Program-made: the position numbers and the translations under genes
Notes under the pieces: generated by a model
Database searches by the model: none
What the model was told of the DNA's origin: nothing
The model's input: only the letters and a program-made list of their open reading frames with translations
DNA from: Pseudomonas delhiensis
GTDB lineage: Bacteria > Pseudomonadota > Gammaproteobacteria > Pseudomonadales > Pseudomonadaceae
Direction of reading: 5' to 3'
Assembly (NCBI RefSeq): GCF_900187975.1
Contig: NZ_FZPC01000005.1
Coordinates: 186,001 to 250,000 of the forward strand
Length of the DNA stretch: 64,000 bases
Shown here: in pieces, positions 1 to 9,821 of the stretch
Layout of the letters: each line of letters starts with the position of its first letter
How positions within the stretch are numbered: the stretch's first letter is position 1

Positions 1-146
1 TCACCCGCGCCCTGATCGAATACGACGAAACCCTGCGCAGCGCCCTGCGCAAAGCCGGCTACGTCACCCGCGACGCCCGCGAGGTTGAGCGTAAGAAAGT
101 CGGTCTGCGCAAAGCGCGTAAGCGTCCGCAGTACTCCAAGCGTTAA
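1..146 (+). CDS. rpsI: 30S ribosomal protein S9, C-terminal part
   Basis: The reading frame enters from the left edge (codons from position 3) and stops at TAA 144-146. It encodes the conserved basic tail of uS9, ending in RKRPQYSKR, the tail that reaches the ribosomal P site. The N-terminal part lies outside the window, where rplM would normally precede it. A rho-independent terminator follows 18 bases after the stop. Confidence 0.97.
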   Translation, partial: TRALIEYDETLRSALRKAGYVTRDAREVERKKVGLRKARKRPQYSKR

Positions 147-163
147 TACGGCGCTTCGAAAAA

Positions 164-197
164 ACGCCCAGCTCCAACAGGACTGGGCGTTTTTTTA
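164..197 (+). terminator. rho-independent terminator after rpsI
   Basis: Stem ACGCCCAG (164-171) pairs with CTGGGCGT (183-190) and is followed by a run of T. It separates the ribosomal protein operon from petABC. Confidence 0.9.
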
Positions 198-298
198 TGC
201 CTAGGATTAAGGTGGCCGGCAATTTATGCGGCAAGGTGTCGCATGCCTGAGAGCCGCGTGGCACAAGGGCTCCAGCTTCCTGCTCAAGGGTAATTACC

Positions 299-327
299 TT
301 GTCAGGTAGAGGGCTTTTCTTTACCAT
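299..327 (+). promoter_or_regulatory. candidate sigma70 promoter for petABC
   Basis: TTGTCA (299-304), a 17-base spacer and TACCAT (322-327) lie 80 bases before petA. The hexamers are an imperfect match and the assignment is by eye. Promoters further upstream are not excluded. Confidence 0.4.
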
Positions 328-406
328 TTGGCGAATTTTTCTGCGGCACAACTTTTACTCTAAGGCCCGAGAAGATAACGGGCTAAAGCTGATGGGAGAC
401 GACTGA

Positions 407-997
407 ATGAGTAATGACGGCGTGAATGCAGGCCGGCGTCGCTTCCTCGTCGCGGCCACTTCGGTGGTCGGCGCCGCGGGAGCTGTCGGTGCTGCGGTCC
501 CGTTCGTGGGGTCATGGTTCCCCAGTGCCAAGGCCAAGGCGGCCGGCGCGCCGGTGAAGGTGAACGTCGGCAAGATCGAGCCAGGGCAGCAGGTCATCGC
601 TGAATGGCGCGGCAAGCCGGTGTTCCTGGTTCACCGAACCAAGGAGATGCTCGACGCCCTGCCGACCCTCGAGGGCCTGCTGGCCGACCCGGAATCCAAG
701 GCCTCCGACCAGCCGACCTACGTCGATCCCAAGCTGCGCTCCATCAAGCCGGAACTCGCCGTCATCGTTGGTATCTGCACCCACCTGGGCTGCTCGCCGA
801 CCTTCCGCCCGGAAGTCGCTCCCGCCGACCTCGGCCCGGACTGGAAGGGTGGCTACTTCTGCCCCTGCCACGGCTCCCACTACGATCTGGCCGGTCGCGT
901 CTACAAGGGCCAGCCCGCGCCCCTGAACCTGCCGATTCCGCCCTATAGCCTCGATGGTGACGTGCTGACCATCGGTGTGGACCAGGAGAAAGCCTGA
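407..997 (+). CDS. petA: ubiquinol-cytochrome c reductase, Rieske iron-sulfur subunit
   Basis: This 196-residue Rieske protein of the cytochrome bc1 complex takes electrons from ubiquinol at the periplasmic face. A twin-arginine region (R10-R12, then FLVA) precedes a hydrophobic segment that serves as export signal and anchor. Cluster-binding boxes are CTHLGC at 124-129 and CPCHGSH at 152-158, giving ligands C124, H126, C152 and H155 with a C129-C154 disulfide by family rule. The Shine-Dalgarno is GGGAGA before ATG 407. The stop overlaps the petB start by one base, so the three subunits form one operon. Confidence 0.97.
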   Translation: MSNDGVNAGRRRFLVAATSVVGAAGAVGAAVPFVGSWFPSAKAKAAGAPVKVNVGKIEPGQQVIAEWRGKPVFLVHRTKEMLDALPTLEGLLADPESKASDQPTYVDPKLRSIKPELAVIVGICTHLGCSPTFRPEVAPADLGPDWKGGYFCPCHGSHYDLAGRVYKGQPAPLNLPIPPYSLDGDVLTIGVDQEKA

Positions 998-2208
998 TGA
1001 ACAAGTTCATGGCTTGGGTCGATGCCCGCTTCCCCGCGACCAAGATGTGGGAAGACCATCTGAGCAAGTATTACGCCCCGAAGAACTTCAACTTCTGGTA
1101 CTTCTTCGGTTCCCTGGCGCTGCTGGTGCTGGTCAACCAGATCCTCACCGGTATCTGGCTGACCATGAGCTTCACGCCGTCGTCGGAAGAAGCCTTCGCC
1201 TCCGTGGAATACATCATGCGCGATGTGGACTACGGCTGGATCATCCGCTACATGCACTCCACCGGCGCCTCGGCGTTCTTCGTGGTGGTCTACCTGCACA
1301 TGTTCCGCGGCCTGCTCTACGGCTCCTACCAGAAGCCGCGCGAGCTGGTGTGGCTGTTCGGCATGCTGATCTACCTCGCCCTGATGGCCGAGGCCTTCAT
1401 GGGCTACCTGCTGCCCTGGGGCCAGATGTCCTACTGGGGCGCCCAGGTGATCATCTCGCTGTTCGGCGCCATCCCGGTGGTGGGCGAGGCGCTGGCGCAG
1501 TGGATCCGCGGTGACTTCCTGATCTCCGGCATCACCCTGAACCGCTTCTTCGCCCTGCACGTGATCGCCCTGCCGATCGTCCTGCTCGGCCTGGTCGTGC
1601 TGCACATCCTGGCGCTGCACGAAGTCGGCTCGAACAACCCCGACGGCGTCGACATCAAGAAGAAGAAGGACGAGAACGGCATCCCGCTGGACGGTATCCC
1701 GTTCCACCCGTACTACACCGTCAAGGACATCCTCGGCGTGGTGGTCTTCCTGTTCGTGTTCTGCACCGTGATCTTCTTCTTCCCGGAAATGGGCGGGTTC
1801 TTCCTCGAGAAGCCCAACTTCGAGATGGCGAACCAGTTCAAGACCCCCGAGCACATCGCCCCGGTGTGGTACTTCACCCCGTTCTACGCGATCCTGCGCG
1901 CCGTTCCGGACAAGCTGATGGGCGTCATCGCCATGGGCGCCGCCATCGCCGTGCTGTTCGTGCTGCCGTGGCTCGACCGTAGCCCGGTGCGCTCGATCCG
2001 CTACAAGGGCTGGCTGAGCAAGATCTGGCTGGTGATCTTCGCGGTGTCCTTCGTGATCCTCGGCTACTACGGCTCCCAGGCCCCGTCGCCGCTGGGCACC
2101 ACGCTGTCGCGTCTGTGCACCATCCTGTATTTCGCGTTCTTCATCCTGATGCCGTTCTACACCCGGATGGAGAAAACCAAACCGGTTCCGGAAAGGGTGA
2201 CTGGCTGA
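997..2208 (+). CDS. petB: cytochrome b subunit of bc1 complex
   Basis: The 403-residue cytochrome b carries both b hemes and the two quinone sites of complex III in the inner membrane. It has eight or so hydrophobic segments and paired histidines in the second and fourth helices (for example RYMHSTGASAFF and VVVYLHMFRG). The quinol-oxidation motif, PEWY in mitochondria, reads PVWY at 289-292, a variant I recall from beta- and gammaproteobacteria. The start overlaps the petA stop (TGATG) and the stop overlaps the petC start in the same way. Confidence 0.97.
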   Translation: MNKFMAWVDARFPATKMWEDHLSKYYAPKNFNFWYFFGSLALLVLVNQILTGIWLTMSFTPSSEEAFASVEYIMRDVDYGWIIRYMHSTGASAFFVVVYLHMFRGLLYGSYQKPRELVWLFGMLIYLALMAEAFMGYLLPWGQMSYWGAQVIISLFGAIPVVGEALAQWIRGDFLISGITLNRFFALHVIALPIVLLGLVVLHILALHEVGSNNPDGVDIKKKKDENGIPLDGIPFHPYYTVKDILGVVVFLFVFCTVIFFFPEMGGFFLEKPNFEMANQFKTPEHIAPVWYFTPFYAILRAVPDKLMGVIAMGAAIAVLFVLPWLDRSPVRSIRYKGWLSKIWLVIFAVSFVILGYYGSQAPSPLGTTLSRLCTILYFAFFILMPFYTRMEKTKPVPERVTG

Positions 2209-2990
2209 TGAAAAAGCAATTCGCAGCATTGATTCTGGCCCTGGTGCCCCTCTTCGGCTTCGCCGCCGAAGGCCACGGACCGGCCCTCGATCACGTCGAC
2301 ATCGACCTGACCGACAAAGCAGCCATGCAGGATGGCGCGCGTACCTTCGCCAACTACTGCATGGGTTGCCACAGCGCCAAGTTCCAGCGTTACGAGCGCG
2401 TTGGCCGTGACCTCGGGATTCCCGAGGAGCTGATGCTGAGCCACCTGGTGTTCACCGGGGCGAAGATCGGCGACCACATGGACATCGGCATGAAGCCGGC
2501 CGACGCCAAGGTCTGGTTCGGCGCCGCGCCGCCGGACCTGACCCTGGTGGCCCGCGTGCGTGGCACCGATTGGCTGTACACCTACCTGCGCTCCTTCTAC
2601 GAGGATCCCAAGCGTCCGTGGGGGGTGAACAACAAGGTGTTCCCGAACGTCGGCATGCCCAACGTGCTGGGTAGCGTGCAAGGCCGCCAGGTTATCGGTT
2701 GCAAGCAGGTCCAGGTCGTGGAAAATGGCAAGAAGCAGTTCGATCCGCTGACCGGTACGCCGCTGACCCACGAGGCCTGCGACCAGCTCACCGTGGTGCC
2801 GAAGACCGGCCAGCTGACCGAAGCGCAGTTCGACGAGAAGGTGAAGAACCTGGTGACCTTCCTGGCTTACTCGGCTGACCCGAACAAGCTGGATTCCCAC
2901 CGCATCGGCACCTACGTCCTGCTGTACCTGGCCTTCTTCTTCGTGTTCGCCTACCTGCTCAAGCGCGAATACTGGAAGGACGTGCACTAA
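2208..2990 (+). CDS. petC: cytochrome c1
   Basis: This 260-residue cytochrome c1 passes electrons from the Rieske centre to soluble cytochrome c. The start at ATG 2208 gives a normal signal peptide (MKKQFAALILALVPLFGFAA) and overlaps the petB stop. One c-type heme site, CMGCH, lies at 51-55. A single membrane anchor (about 237-255) near the C-terminus is followed by a basic cytoplasmic tail. A strong GC hairpin terminator follows at 3015-3048, closing the petABC operon. Confidence 0.97.
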   Translation: MKKQFAALILALVPLFGFAAEGHGPALDHVDIDLTDKAAMQDGARTFANYCMGCHSAKFQRYERVGRDLGIPEELMLSHLVFTGAKIGDHMDIGMKPADAKVWFGAAPPDLTLVARVRGTDWLYTYLRSFYEDPKRPWGVNNKVFPNVGMPNVLGSVQGRQVIGCKQVQVVENGKKQFDPLTGTPLTHEACDQLTVVPKTGQLTEAQFDEKVKNLVTFLAYSADPNKLDSHRIGTYVLLYLAFFFVFAYLLKREYWKDVH

Positions 2991-3014
2991 GCACAGCCAG
3001 CTCCAAGCGTTGAA

Positions 3015-3048
3015 GCGCGCGCGCCCCTCGGGGCGCGCGCGTCTTTTT
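3015..3048 (+). terminator. rho-independent terminator after petC
   Basis: A 13-base GC-rich arm (3015-3027) pairs with 3030-3041 across a TC loop, followed by a T-run. Confidence 0.9.
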
Positions 3049-3082
3049 ACCTCCCTGAAATGCTGTTGCGAGGAGGCCCGGC

Positions 3083-3700
3083 ATGGCCGCAGTCAATAAA
3101 CTCACCTGTTACTCCGACCCTGCCGATCACTACTGCCACCGCGTGCGTCTGGTCCTGGCGGAAAAGAACGTCCAGGCCGACATCGTCGAGGTCCAGGCCG
3201 GGCGCTGCCCGCCGAAGCTGGCCGAGGTCAACCCCTACGCCAGCGTGCCGACCCTGGTCGACCGCGACCTCGTGCTCTACGAGTCGACGGTGATCATGGA
3301 GTACCTGGAAGAGCGCTACCCGCACCCGCCGCTGATGCCGGTGTACCCGGTGGCGCGCGCCAACACCCGCCTGCTGGTGCACCGCATCCAGCGCGACTGG
3401 TGCGCCCTGGTCGACCGCATCCTCGACGATCGTCAGAAGGATGGCGATCGCGCCTTGGCGCGCAAGGAGTTGCGTGAGAGTCTAACGGGTGTGTCGCCGC
3501 TGTTCGCCGAGAAGCCTTTCTTCCTCAGCGAGGAGTTGAGCCTGGTCGACTGCTGCCTGCTGCCGATCCTCTGGCGCCTGCCCCAACTCGGCATCGAGCT
3601 GCCGCGGCAGGCCAAGCCGTTGCTCGACTACATGGAGCGGCAGTTCGCCCGTGACAGCTTCCAGGCTAGTCTGTCCTCTATAGAACGTGATATGCGCTAA
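3083..3700 (+). CDS. sspA: stringent starvation protein A (GST-fold)
   Basis: This 205-residue protein has a glutathione-S-transferase fold and in relatives binds RNA polymerase, altering transcription during starvation and stress. The N-terminal thioredoxin-like half contains the characteristic [15 protein letters not shown] stretch, then SVPTLVDRD and the [12 protein letters not shown] region. The helical C-terminal half is complete. sspB follows after 8 bases, the conserved sspAB pair. The start at ATG 3083 follows AGGAGGC. Confidence 0.95.
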   Translation: MAAVNKLTCYSDPADHYCHRVRLVLAEKNVQADIVEVQAGRCPPKLAEVNPYASVPTLVDRDLVLYESTVIMEYLEERYPHPPLMPVYPVARANTRLLVHRIQRDWCALVDRILDDRQKDGDRALARKELRESLTGVSPLFAEKPFFLSEELSLVDCCLLPILWRLPQLGIELPRQAKPLLDYMERQFARDSFQASLSSIERDMR

Positions 3701-3708
3701 GGATACCG

Positions 3709-4119
3709 ATGATGAATTCCAGTCGACCCTACCTCGTACGAGCCCTTTATGAGTGGATCGTCGACAACGGCTGTACACCGCATATCCTGGTGAACGCCGA
3801 GTACCCGGGGGTCAAGGTGCCGCCGGGCTATGCCAGCGACGGCCAGATCGTCCTCAACGTGTCGCCCACGGCGGTGCGCCACCTGCTGATGGACAACGAG
3901 GCGGTGAGCTTCGAAGGGCGCTTCGGCGGCGTGGCGCAGAGCCTGTACATCCCGTCCCAGGCGGTGATGGCGGTCTATGCGCGGGAGAACGGCCAGGGCA
4001 TGGTCTTCGACCTGGAGCCGCCGGTGCCGGCGGACGACGAGGAACTGCAGGACGACGGCGGCCCCAGCGACGAGCCGCCAAAGCCCAGCGGGCGGCCCAG
4101 CCTGAAGGTGGTCAAGTAA
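3709..4119 (+). CDS. sspB: ClpXP adaptor / stringent starvation protein B
   Basis: This 136-residue SspB tethers ssrA-tagged peptides to the ClpXP protease. The folded N-terminal domain (about 1-105, RPYLVRALYEWIVDN through MAVYAREN) is followed by an acidic, proline-rich linker (EPPVPADDEELQ...). The extreme C-terminus, GRPSLKVVK, matches the short ClpX-docking tail of the family. A second ATG at 3712 is an equally possible start. It is cotranscribed with sspA and closed by the terminator at 4121-4149. Confidence 0.95.
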   Translation: MMNSSRPYLVRALYEWIVDNGCTPHILVNAEYPGVKVPPGYASDGQIVLNVSPTAVRHLLMDNEAVSFEGRFGGVAQSLYIPSQAVMAVYARENGQGMVFDLEPPVPADDEELQDDGGPSDEPPKPSGRPSLKVVK

Positions 4120-4120
4120 G

Positions 4121-4149
4121 AAAAAAGGCGATCCTCGGATCGCCTTTTT
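4121..4149 (+). terminator. rho-independent terminator after sspB
   Basis: GGCGATCC and GGATCGCC form the stem, flanked by A-run and T-run, so the hairpin can act in both directions. Confidence 0.9.
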
Positions 4150-4257
4150 CATGCCCGCGCGGTTGTGATGGTTCGCCGGCGGGCAGGTGGGCCCGTAGGA
4201 GCCTGCTTTGCAGGGCGCGCCGAGGTGGGTATCGCTTCGCCCAACCCATTCTGTGGT

Positions 4258-4421
4258 GGATAGCGCCTACGGCGTTATCCGCCGAATCGTGGACAGAGCC
4301 TGCTCCGGAAGCACGAGCGTAGGAGCGGACTCCGTCCGCGATTGGATTCACCGGCCGCGCCGGGCGTCCCGGTACAGTTTTGGCCAGCGGCGGATAACCG
4401 CGAACGGTTATGCGCCCTGCG
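4258..4421. repeat. composite palindromic element, interrupted copy
   Basis: The left half (4258-4284, ATAGCGCCTACGGCGTTAT core) and right half (4389-4421, GGATAACCGCGAACGGTTAT core ending GCGCCCTGCG) have the architecture of the complete copies at 58461-58580 and 63778-63882. The middle is longer here because a GTAGGAGC-type palindrome (4319-4342) sits inside. The rest of the 4150-4450 gap holds another GTAGGAGC-like half site near 4197 and a GGGTATCGCTTCGCCC motif near 4227. No gene was seen. Confidence 0.6.
4319..4342. repeat. GTAGGAGC-type REP palindrome
   Basis: GTAGGAGCGGACTCCGTCCGCGAT has the imperfect hairpin (GCGGAC/GTCCGC) of the Pseudomonas REP class seen at several other places in this window. 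It lies between the two halves of the composite element. Confidence 0.65.
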
Positions 4422-4515
4422 TTCCTACGAAGAGCCGCCGCGGCGCCAAGAAAAAGCCCCGCTTGGCGGTAATGCTGTTCACTTAAGCGTTTAACGCTTG
4501 GCGGGCTACTCCAGA

Positions 4516-4556
4516 AACCCGCTGCCAGTCATCTGGCAGCGGGTTGTTTGTATGTT
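4516..4556 (+). terminator. strong terminator-like hairpin
   Basis: A 13-base perfect stem (4516-4528 with 4533-4545, loop TCAT) is followed by T-rich sequence up to about 4558. No plus-strand gene ends directly before it, so it may terminate a short unannotated transcript or readthrough from sspB. Confidence 0.6.
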
Positions 4557-4620
4557 TTTCAGCCACTCCGAGAGGGCTCGACACCAGAATCGACCCACAG
4601 AGGCTAGAAAACAGACCAAG

Positions 4621-4658
4621 AAAAACGCCGCGACTCCCATGGGAGTCGCGGCGTTTTT
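4621..4658. terminator. bidirectional terminator palindrome
   Basis: A nearly perfect 38-base palindrome (arms 4621-4638 and 4641-4658) has an A-run on one side and a T-run on the other. On the minus strand it is the likely terminator of the lpoA-yraN-diaA-dolP operon, 55 bases after the dolP stop. Confidence 0.8.
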
Positions 4659-4712
4659 CTTAAGTGAACAGCATTACCGCTTGGCGGGGCTTTTTCAACT
4701 GGCTGAAGTCGC

Positions 4713-6289
<1,577 letters not shown>

Positions 6290-6293
<4 letters not shown>

Positions 6294-8104
6294 AGGCCGC
6301 CGTTCTCCAGTGCCTGCGCCTGGCCATTGCGGAACTCCGCCCAGGGCAGCTGGCGCTGGATGCGCTGGTTGGGCGCCAGGCTCAGGTTGCCGGTGAAGCC
6401 GTCGAGCTGCATGCCCGGCAGGGCCTTCAGCTCCGGCAGGCGCGGGGCCAGGCGGTAGGCGTCGGCGCCCATGGCGTAGAGGCGGCCGAGGCTGGTGGCG
6501 GCCTGCGGCCACTGGGCCACGACCTGCTGGCGCAGCGGGTTGCCGGTCTGCAGCAGCCAGGGCGTCTCGCAGAAGCGGATGCCGTTGAGGTCCTGGTCCT
6601 GCGCCGGGTTGCTCTGGCCGGTGTAGAGGTTGGAGGTGGCGTAGACCGGCAGGTCGCCGGCGTACTGGAAGGCCAGAGTCGGCTTGATCTGGCGCGCCTG
6701 CTGCGGGGTCGAGGCGAGGAAGATGAAGTCGATGTCCTGGCGGCGCGAGGGCTGGGTGTCGACGTTGCTGTCGAGCACGCCCTGCAGGCGCTTGGCGCGG
6801 CCTTCGCTCTGGCGCAGCTGGAGCAGGTCGGCGATCTGCTGGGCCAGCTCCACCGGCTGGTCGACGTGCTCGGCGGCGATCAGGGTGCCGCCGCGGGCCT
6901 GCCAGTCACGGCTGAAGGCCGCCAGCACGCGGTCGCCCCAGTCGCCGCGCGGCACCAGCGCCACGGCGCGGCGCATGCCGTCGTCCCAGGCCTTGCGGGC
7001 CACTTCGCGGGCCTCGTCCTCGGCCGACAGGCCGAACTGGAACAACTGGGCCGGGCCGGCCTGGGCGCTGTCGGTGTAGTTCAGGGCCAGGGTGGTGATG
7101 GGCAGTTGCGGACGATCGCCGAGCTGCTTGACCAGCGGCTTCTCCAGCGGGCCGACCACCAGTTGCACGCCGTCGGCCTGGGCCTGGCGGTAGAAGTCGT
7201 CCAGCGAGCGCACCTGGCTGCTGTCGTAGAGCTGGATGGCCGGCTGCTGGCTGCCGCCCTGCTGGGCCTGGTAGTAGGCGGCCATGAAGCCGTCCTGCAG
7301 GGCGCGGGCGACGCCGGCCAACTGGCCCTGCTGGGGCAGCAGCAGGCCGATCTTGTTCAGCGGCTGGGCGGCCAGCGACTTGAGCTTCTCCAGGGCGTCC
7401 GGCAGTTGCTTGGCCGCCGGGTGCTGCGGGTTCTGCTGGCGCCAGGTGTCGATGTTGGCCTGCTGCTCCTGCAGGGTCGAGGCGCTCTTCACCACGCGGG
7501 CCAGGTCCAGCCAGCCGTTCAGGTCGCCTTCGTTGGCCACCGGTTGCAACTGCTCCACCGGCAGGCTGGAGACCAGGCCCCAGATGGCCTCGTGGTTGGC
7601 CTTGCTGGCCTCGGCGTTGAGCAGCGGGTCGACGAACACGCGCTCGCGGGCGGCGGCCAGTGTCTGGCCATCGGCGGCCAGGGCCTGGGCCTTGACCAGG
7701 CCGCTGCGCGCCTGCTGTTCCACCGGCAATTCGCCCAGGTGGGCGAAGCTGGGATGGTCGAAGGCCTTGAGGGCGGCCTTGGGCTTGTTGCGGGCCAGGG
7801 AAATCTGCGCATCCAGGGTGCTGGCGAAGATCTGCTGCGCCGGCTTGAGGCTGTCCATCGGGAGCTGCTGGAGTATCTGCGCGGCGCGGGCGATGTCCTT
7901 CTGCTGGTAGGCAAGGTCGGCGGCCGACAGCTTGAGCAGCACGGCTTCCTCGGGCTTGGCGGTGGCGGCCTGCTGCAGCAGTTGCTCGATGCTGGCGTTC
8001 GGGGTGCGCGGCAACTCGCCGAGGTTGGAGGAGGGCGAACTGGCGCAGGCGGCCAGCAGGGTGGCCAGGCACAGGGCGGAAAGCGGACGCAGTCGAGCGA
8101 TCAT
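6290..8104 (-). CDS. lpoA: LpoA-type lipoprotein, penicillin-binding protein activator
   Basis: The 604-residue lipoprotein has the lipobox LLAAC with C20 as the acylated residue. A TPR-like helical N-terminal domain (about 30-260) is followed by a periplasmic-binding-protein fold (about 265-604, starting KIGLLLPQQGQLAGVARALQDG). In E. coli LpoA stimulates PBP1A from the outer membrane. P. aeruginosa uses a different activator (LpoP) for PBP1B, so the exact partner here is uncertain. ATG 8107 is one codon upstream, but 8104 gives better spacing to GAGAAG. First gene of a four-gene operon, divergent from rsmI. Confidence 0.92.
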
Positions 8105-8140
8105 CATCGGGCTTCTCGTGGCGCATTCAAAGAGTCGGCA

Positions 8141-8196
8141 ATTGTACCCAAGGCGGCAGGCCGAGGCGATGGCGGGCGCCTGAAACGGGATACAAT
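8141..8196. promoter_or_regulatory. divergent -10 elements between lpoA and rsmI
   Basis: TACAAT occurs on the minus strand at 8141-8146 facing lpoA and on the plus strand at 8191-8196 facing rsmI. Both lie about 35 bases before their start codons. The -35 regions are weak by eye. Confidence 0.45.
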
Positions 8197-8231
8197 GGGG
8201 AATTTTCCGGTTCGGGATTAAGGAGCGCTGC

Positions 8232-9074
8232 GTGTCCCTCGGTACCTTGTATGTAGTGGCTACGCCCATCGGCAATCTCGACGACATCAGCGCCCGTGCC
8301 CAGCGCACCCTGCGCGAGGTGGCCCTGATCGCCGCCGAGGACACCCGCCACTCGATCCGCCTGCTGCAGCACTTCGGCATCGAGACGCCGCTGGCCGCCT
8401 GCCACGAGCACAACGAGCGCGAGCAGGGCGGGCGCTTCATCACCCGCCTGCTGGCGGGGGACGACGTGGCGCTGGTCTCCGATGCCGGCACGCCGCTGAT
8501 CTCCGACCCCGGCTACCACCTGGTGCGCCAGGCGCGCGCCGCGGGCATCCGGGTGGTCCCGGTGCCGGGGGCCTGCGCGCTGATCGCCGGGTTGTCGGCG
8601 GCGGGCCTGCCGTCGGACCGCTTCGTCTTCGAAGGGTTCCTGCCGGCCAGGACGGCCGGGCGCAAGGCGCGCCTGGAGGCGCTGCGCGAGGAGCCGCGCA
8701 CGCTGATCTTCTACGAGGCGCCGCACCGCCTGCTGGAGTGCATCCAGGACATGGCCGAGGTGTTCGGCGAGGCGCGCCAGGCGGTGCTGGCCCGCGAGCT
8801 GACCAAGACCTTCGAGACCCTCAAGGGCCTGCCCCTGGGCGAGTTGCGCGACTGGGTGGCGGCGGACGCCAACCAGCAGCGCGGCGAGTGCGTGCTGCTG
8901 CTGGGCGGCTGGGAGGCGCCGCAGGAGGAGGGCATCGACGCCGAAGCGCTGCGGGTGCTCGACCTGCTGCTGGCGGAGCTGCCGGTCAAGCGCGCGGCGG
9001 CGCTGGCGGCGGAGATCACCGGGGTGCGCAAGAACCTGCTGTACCAGGCGGCGCTGGAGCGCAAGGCGGACTGA
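8232..9074 (+). CDS. rsmI: 16S rRNA 2'-O-methyltransferase RsmI
   Basis: This 280-residue tetrapyrrole-methylase-fold enzyme methylates the ribose of C1402 in 16S rRNA using SAM. The N-terminus has the conserved [15 protein letters not shown], followed by [22 protein letters not shown] and [17 protein letters not shown]. The GTG start at 8232 follows AGGAG. It is the plus-strand neighbour of the divergent lpoA operon, the same arrangement as E. coli yraL/yraM. The stop is 87 bases before rnpB. Confidence 0.95.
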   Translation: MSLGTLYVVATPIGNLDDISARAQRTLREVALIAAEDTRHSIRLLQHFGIETPLAACHEHNEREQGGRFITRLLAGDDVALVSDAGTPLISDPGYHLVRQARAAGIRVVPVPGACALIAGLSAAGLPSDRFVFEGFLPARTAGRKARLEALREEPRTLIFYEAPHRLLECIQDMAEVFGEARQAVLARELTKTFETLKGLPLGELRDWVAADANQQRGECVLLLGGWEAPQEEGIDAEALRVLDLLLAELPVKRAAALAAEITGVRKNLLYQAALERKAD

Positions 9075-9123
9075 GGCCGCCGTTCGCGACCTGAGACCTT
9101 CGTAGCGGGCTGGCGGATTGCCC

Positions 9124-9152
9124 TTGCGGCAGGCAGTCGCTGCCGCTAACCT
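9124..9152 (+). promoter_or_regulatory. sigma70 promoter for rnpB
   Basis: TTGCGG (9124-9129), 17 bases, TAACCT (9147-9152). The predicted start, about 9-10 bases downstream, coincides with the expected 5' end of the RNase P RNA. Confidence 0.6.
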
Positions 9153-9161
9153 TGGCGCCGG

Positions 9162-9515
9162 AGAGTCGATTGGACAGTCGCTGCCATGTGGTTTCCACAT
9201 GGGGGAGGAAAGTCCGGGCTCCATAGGGCAGAGTGCCAGGTAACGCCTGGGAGGCGCGAGCCTACGGAAAGTGCCACAGAAAACAACCGCCTAAGCGCTA
9301 CAGCGCCGGTAAGGGTGAAAAGGTGCGGTAAGAGCGCACCGCACGGCTGGCAACAGTGCGTGGCTAGGTAAACCCCACTCGGAGCAAGACCAAATAGGAA
9401 TCCGTTGCGTGGCCCGCGCTGGATTCGGGTAGGTCGCTTGAGGCGTTCAGTGATGGACGTCCCAGAGGAATGGCTGTCCTCGACAGAACCCGGCTTACAG
9501 ATCGGCTCTCCCCAC
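9162..9515 (+). ncRNA. rnpB: RNase P RNA (M1 RNA, bacterial type A)
   Basis: The catalytic RNA of RNase P, which trims tRNA 5' leaders. The 5' end AGAGTCGATTGGACAGTCGC and the conserved core GAGGAAAGTCCGGGCTCC (from 9205) are plain, as are GCCACAGAAA, the GGTAAGGGTGAAAAGGTG segment, the AGACCAAATAGG block and the CGGCTTACAG 3' element that pairs with the core. The two termini are complementary as in type A RNAs. Ends are estimated to within a few bases. A rho-independent hairpin lies downstream at 9592-9627. Confidence 0.95.
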
Positions 9516-9591
9516 TTTTCCCACTTCTTCCCACAACGACCATTTGTCGCGCGATGGAAGAAGCATAAATCTTAAGAAGTTGCTTTAAGTA

Positions 9592-9627
9592 AAAAAGCCC
9601 AGTGTTTTGAAAACACTGGGCTTTTTG
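9592..9627 (+). terminator. rho-independent terminator downstream of rnpB
   Basis: AAAGCCCAGTGTTTT pairs with AAAACACTGGGCTTT and is followed by T residues. The interval 9516-9591 shows nothing else recognisable. Confidence 0.85.
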
Positions 9628-9716
9628 CCTTTCCAGATGGCGTCAAAAACGCCACCGAACCTCTTAAAAGCACGCTAAATCTCCGTCCTATAAGGATTTT
9701 TCCCTTCGGCCTCGCC

Positions 9717-9746
9717 TTGACGGTGGGGAGCGCGCATTTCTATAGT
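9717..9746 (+). promoter_or_regulatory. sigma70 promoter of the dcw cluster (PmraZ)
   Basis: TTGACG (9717-9722), an 18-base spacer and TATAGT (9741-9746) form the best housekeeping promoter in this region, 75 bases before mraZ. The predicted transcription start (about 9753) lies at the edge of the MraZ box array. Confidence 0.75.
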
Positions 9747-9754
9747 GTGCGCAA

Positions 9755-9789
9755 GTGGTATGAAGTGGGTAAAAGTGGGATCAATTGGC
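9755..9789 (+). promoter_or_regulatory. MraZ operator: tandem TGGG-type boxes
   Basis: GTGGT (9755), GTGGG (9765), GTGGG (9775) and TTGGC (9785) repeat with an exact 10-base period just downstream of the promoter. MraZ of E. coli binds TGGG boxes separated by 5 bases, which gives this period. The place fits autorepression of the cluster. Confidence 0.7.
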
Positions 9790-9821
9790 AAGGAAAGCCA
9801 ACCACCGGGGGAAACGCTGAC

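Larger units (their letters stand above)
4451..4695. repeat. 245-bp segment bounded by 37-bp inverted repeats
   Basis: Bases 4451-4487 and 4659-4695 are inverted copies differing at 3 positions, all in the small CTTGG loop. The 170 bases between contain a palindrome AAGCGT..ACGCTT (4484-4498) and two strong hairpins (4516-4545, 4621-4658). No coding frame is convincing. It may be a MITE-like element, or a stack of terminators between the convergent sspB and dolP genes. Confidence 0.6.

Noticed and set aside
4150-4712. Short open frames in the sspB-dolP gap
   Set aside because: They run through palindromic repeats and terminators, have no ribosome-binding site and show no protein-like composition.
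9717-9821. N-terminal extension of mraZ from an upstream GTG or ATG
   Set aside because: It would translate the promoter and operator, and MraZ proteins normally start at the GTG used here (151 residues).
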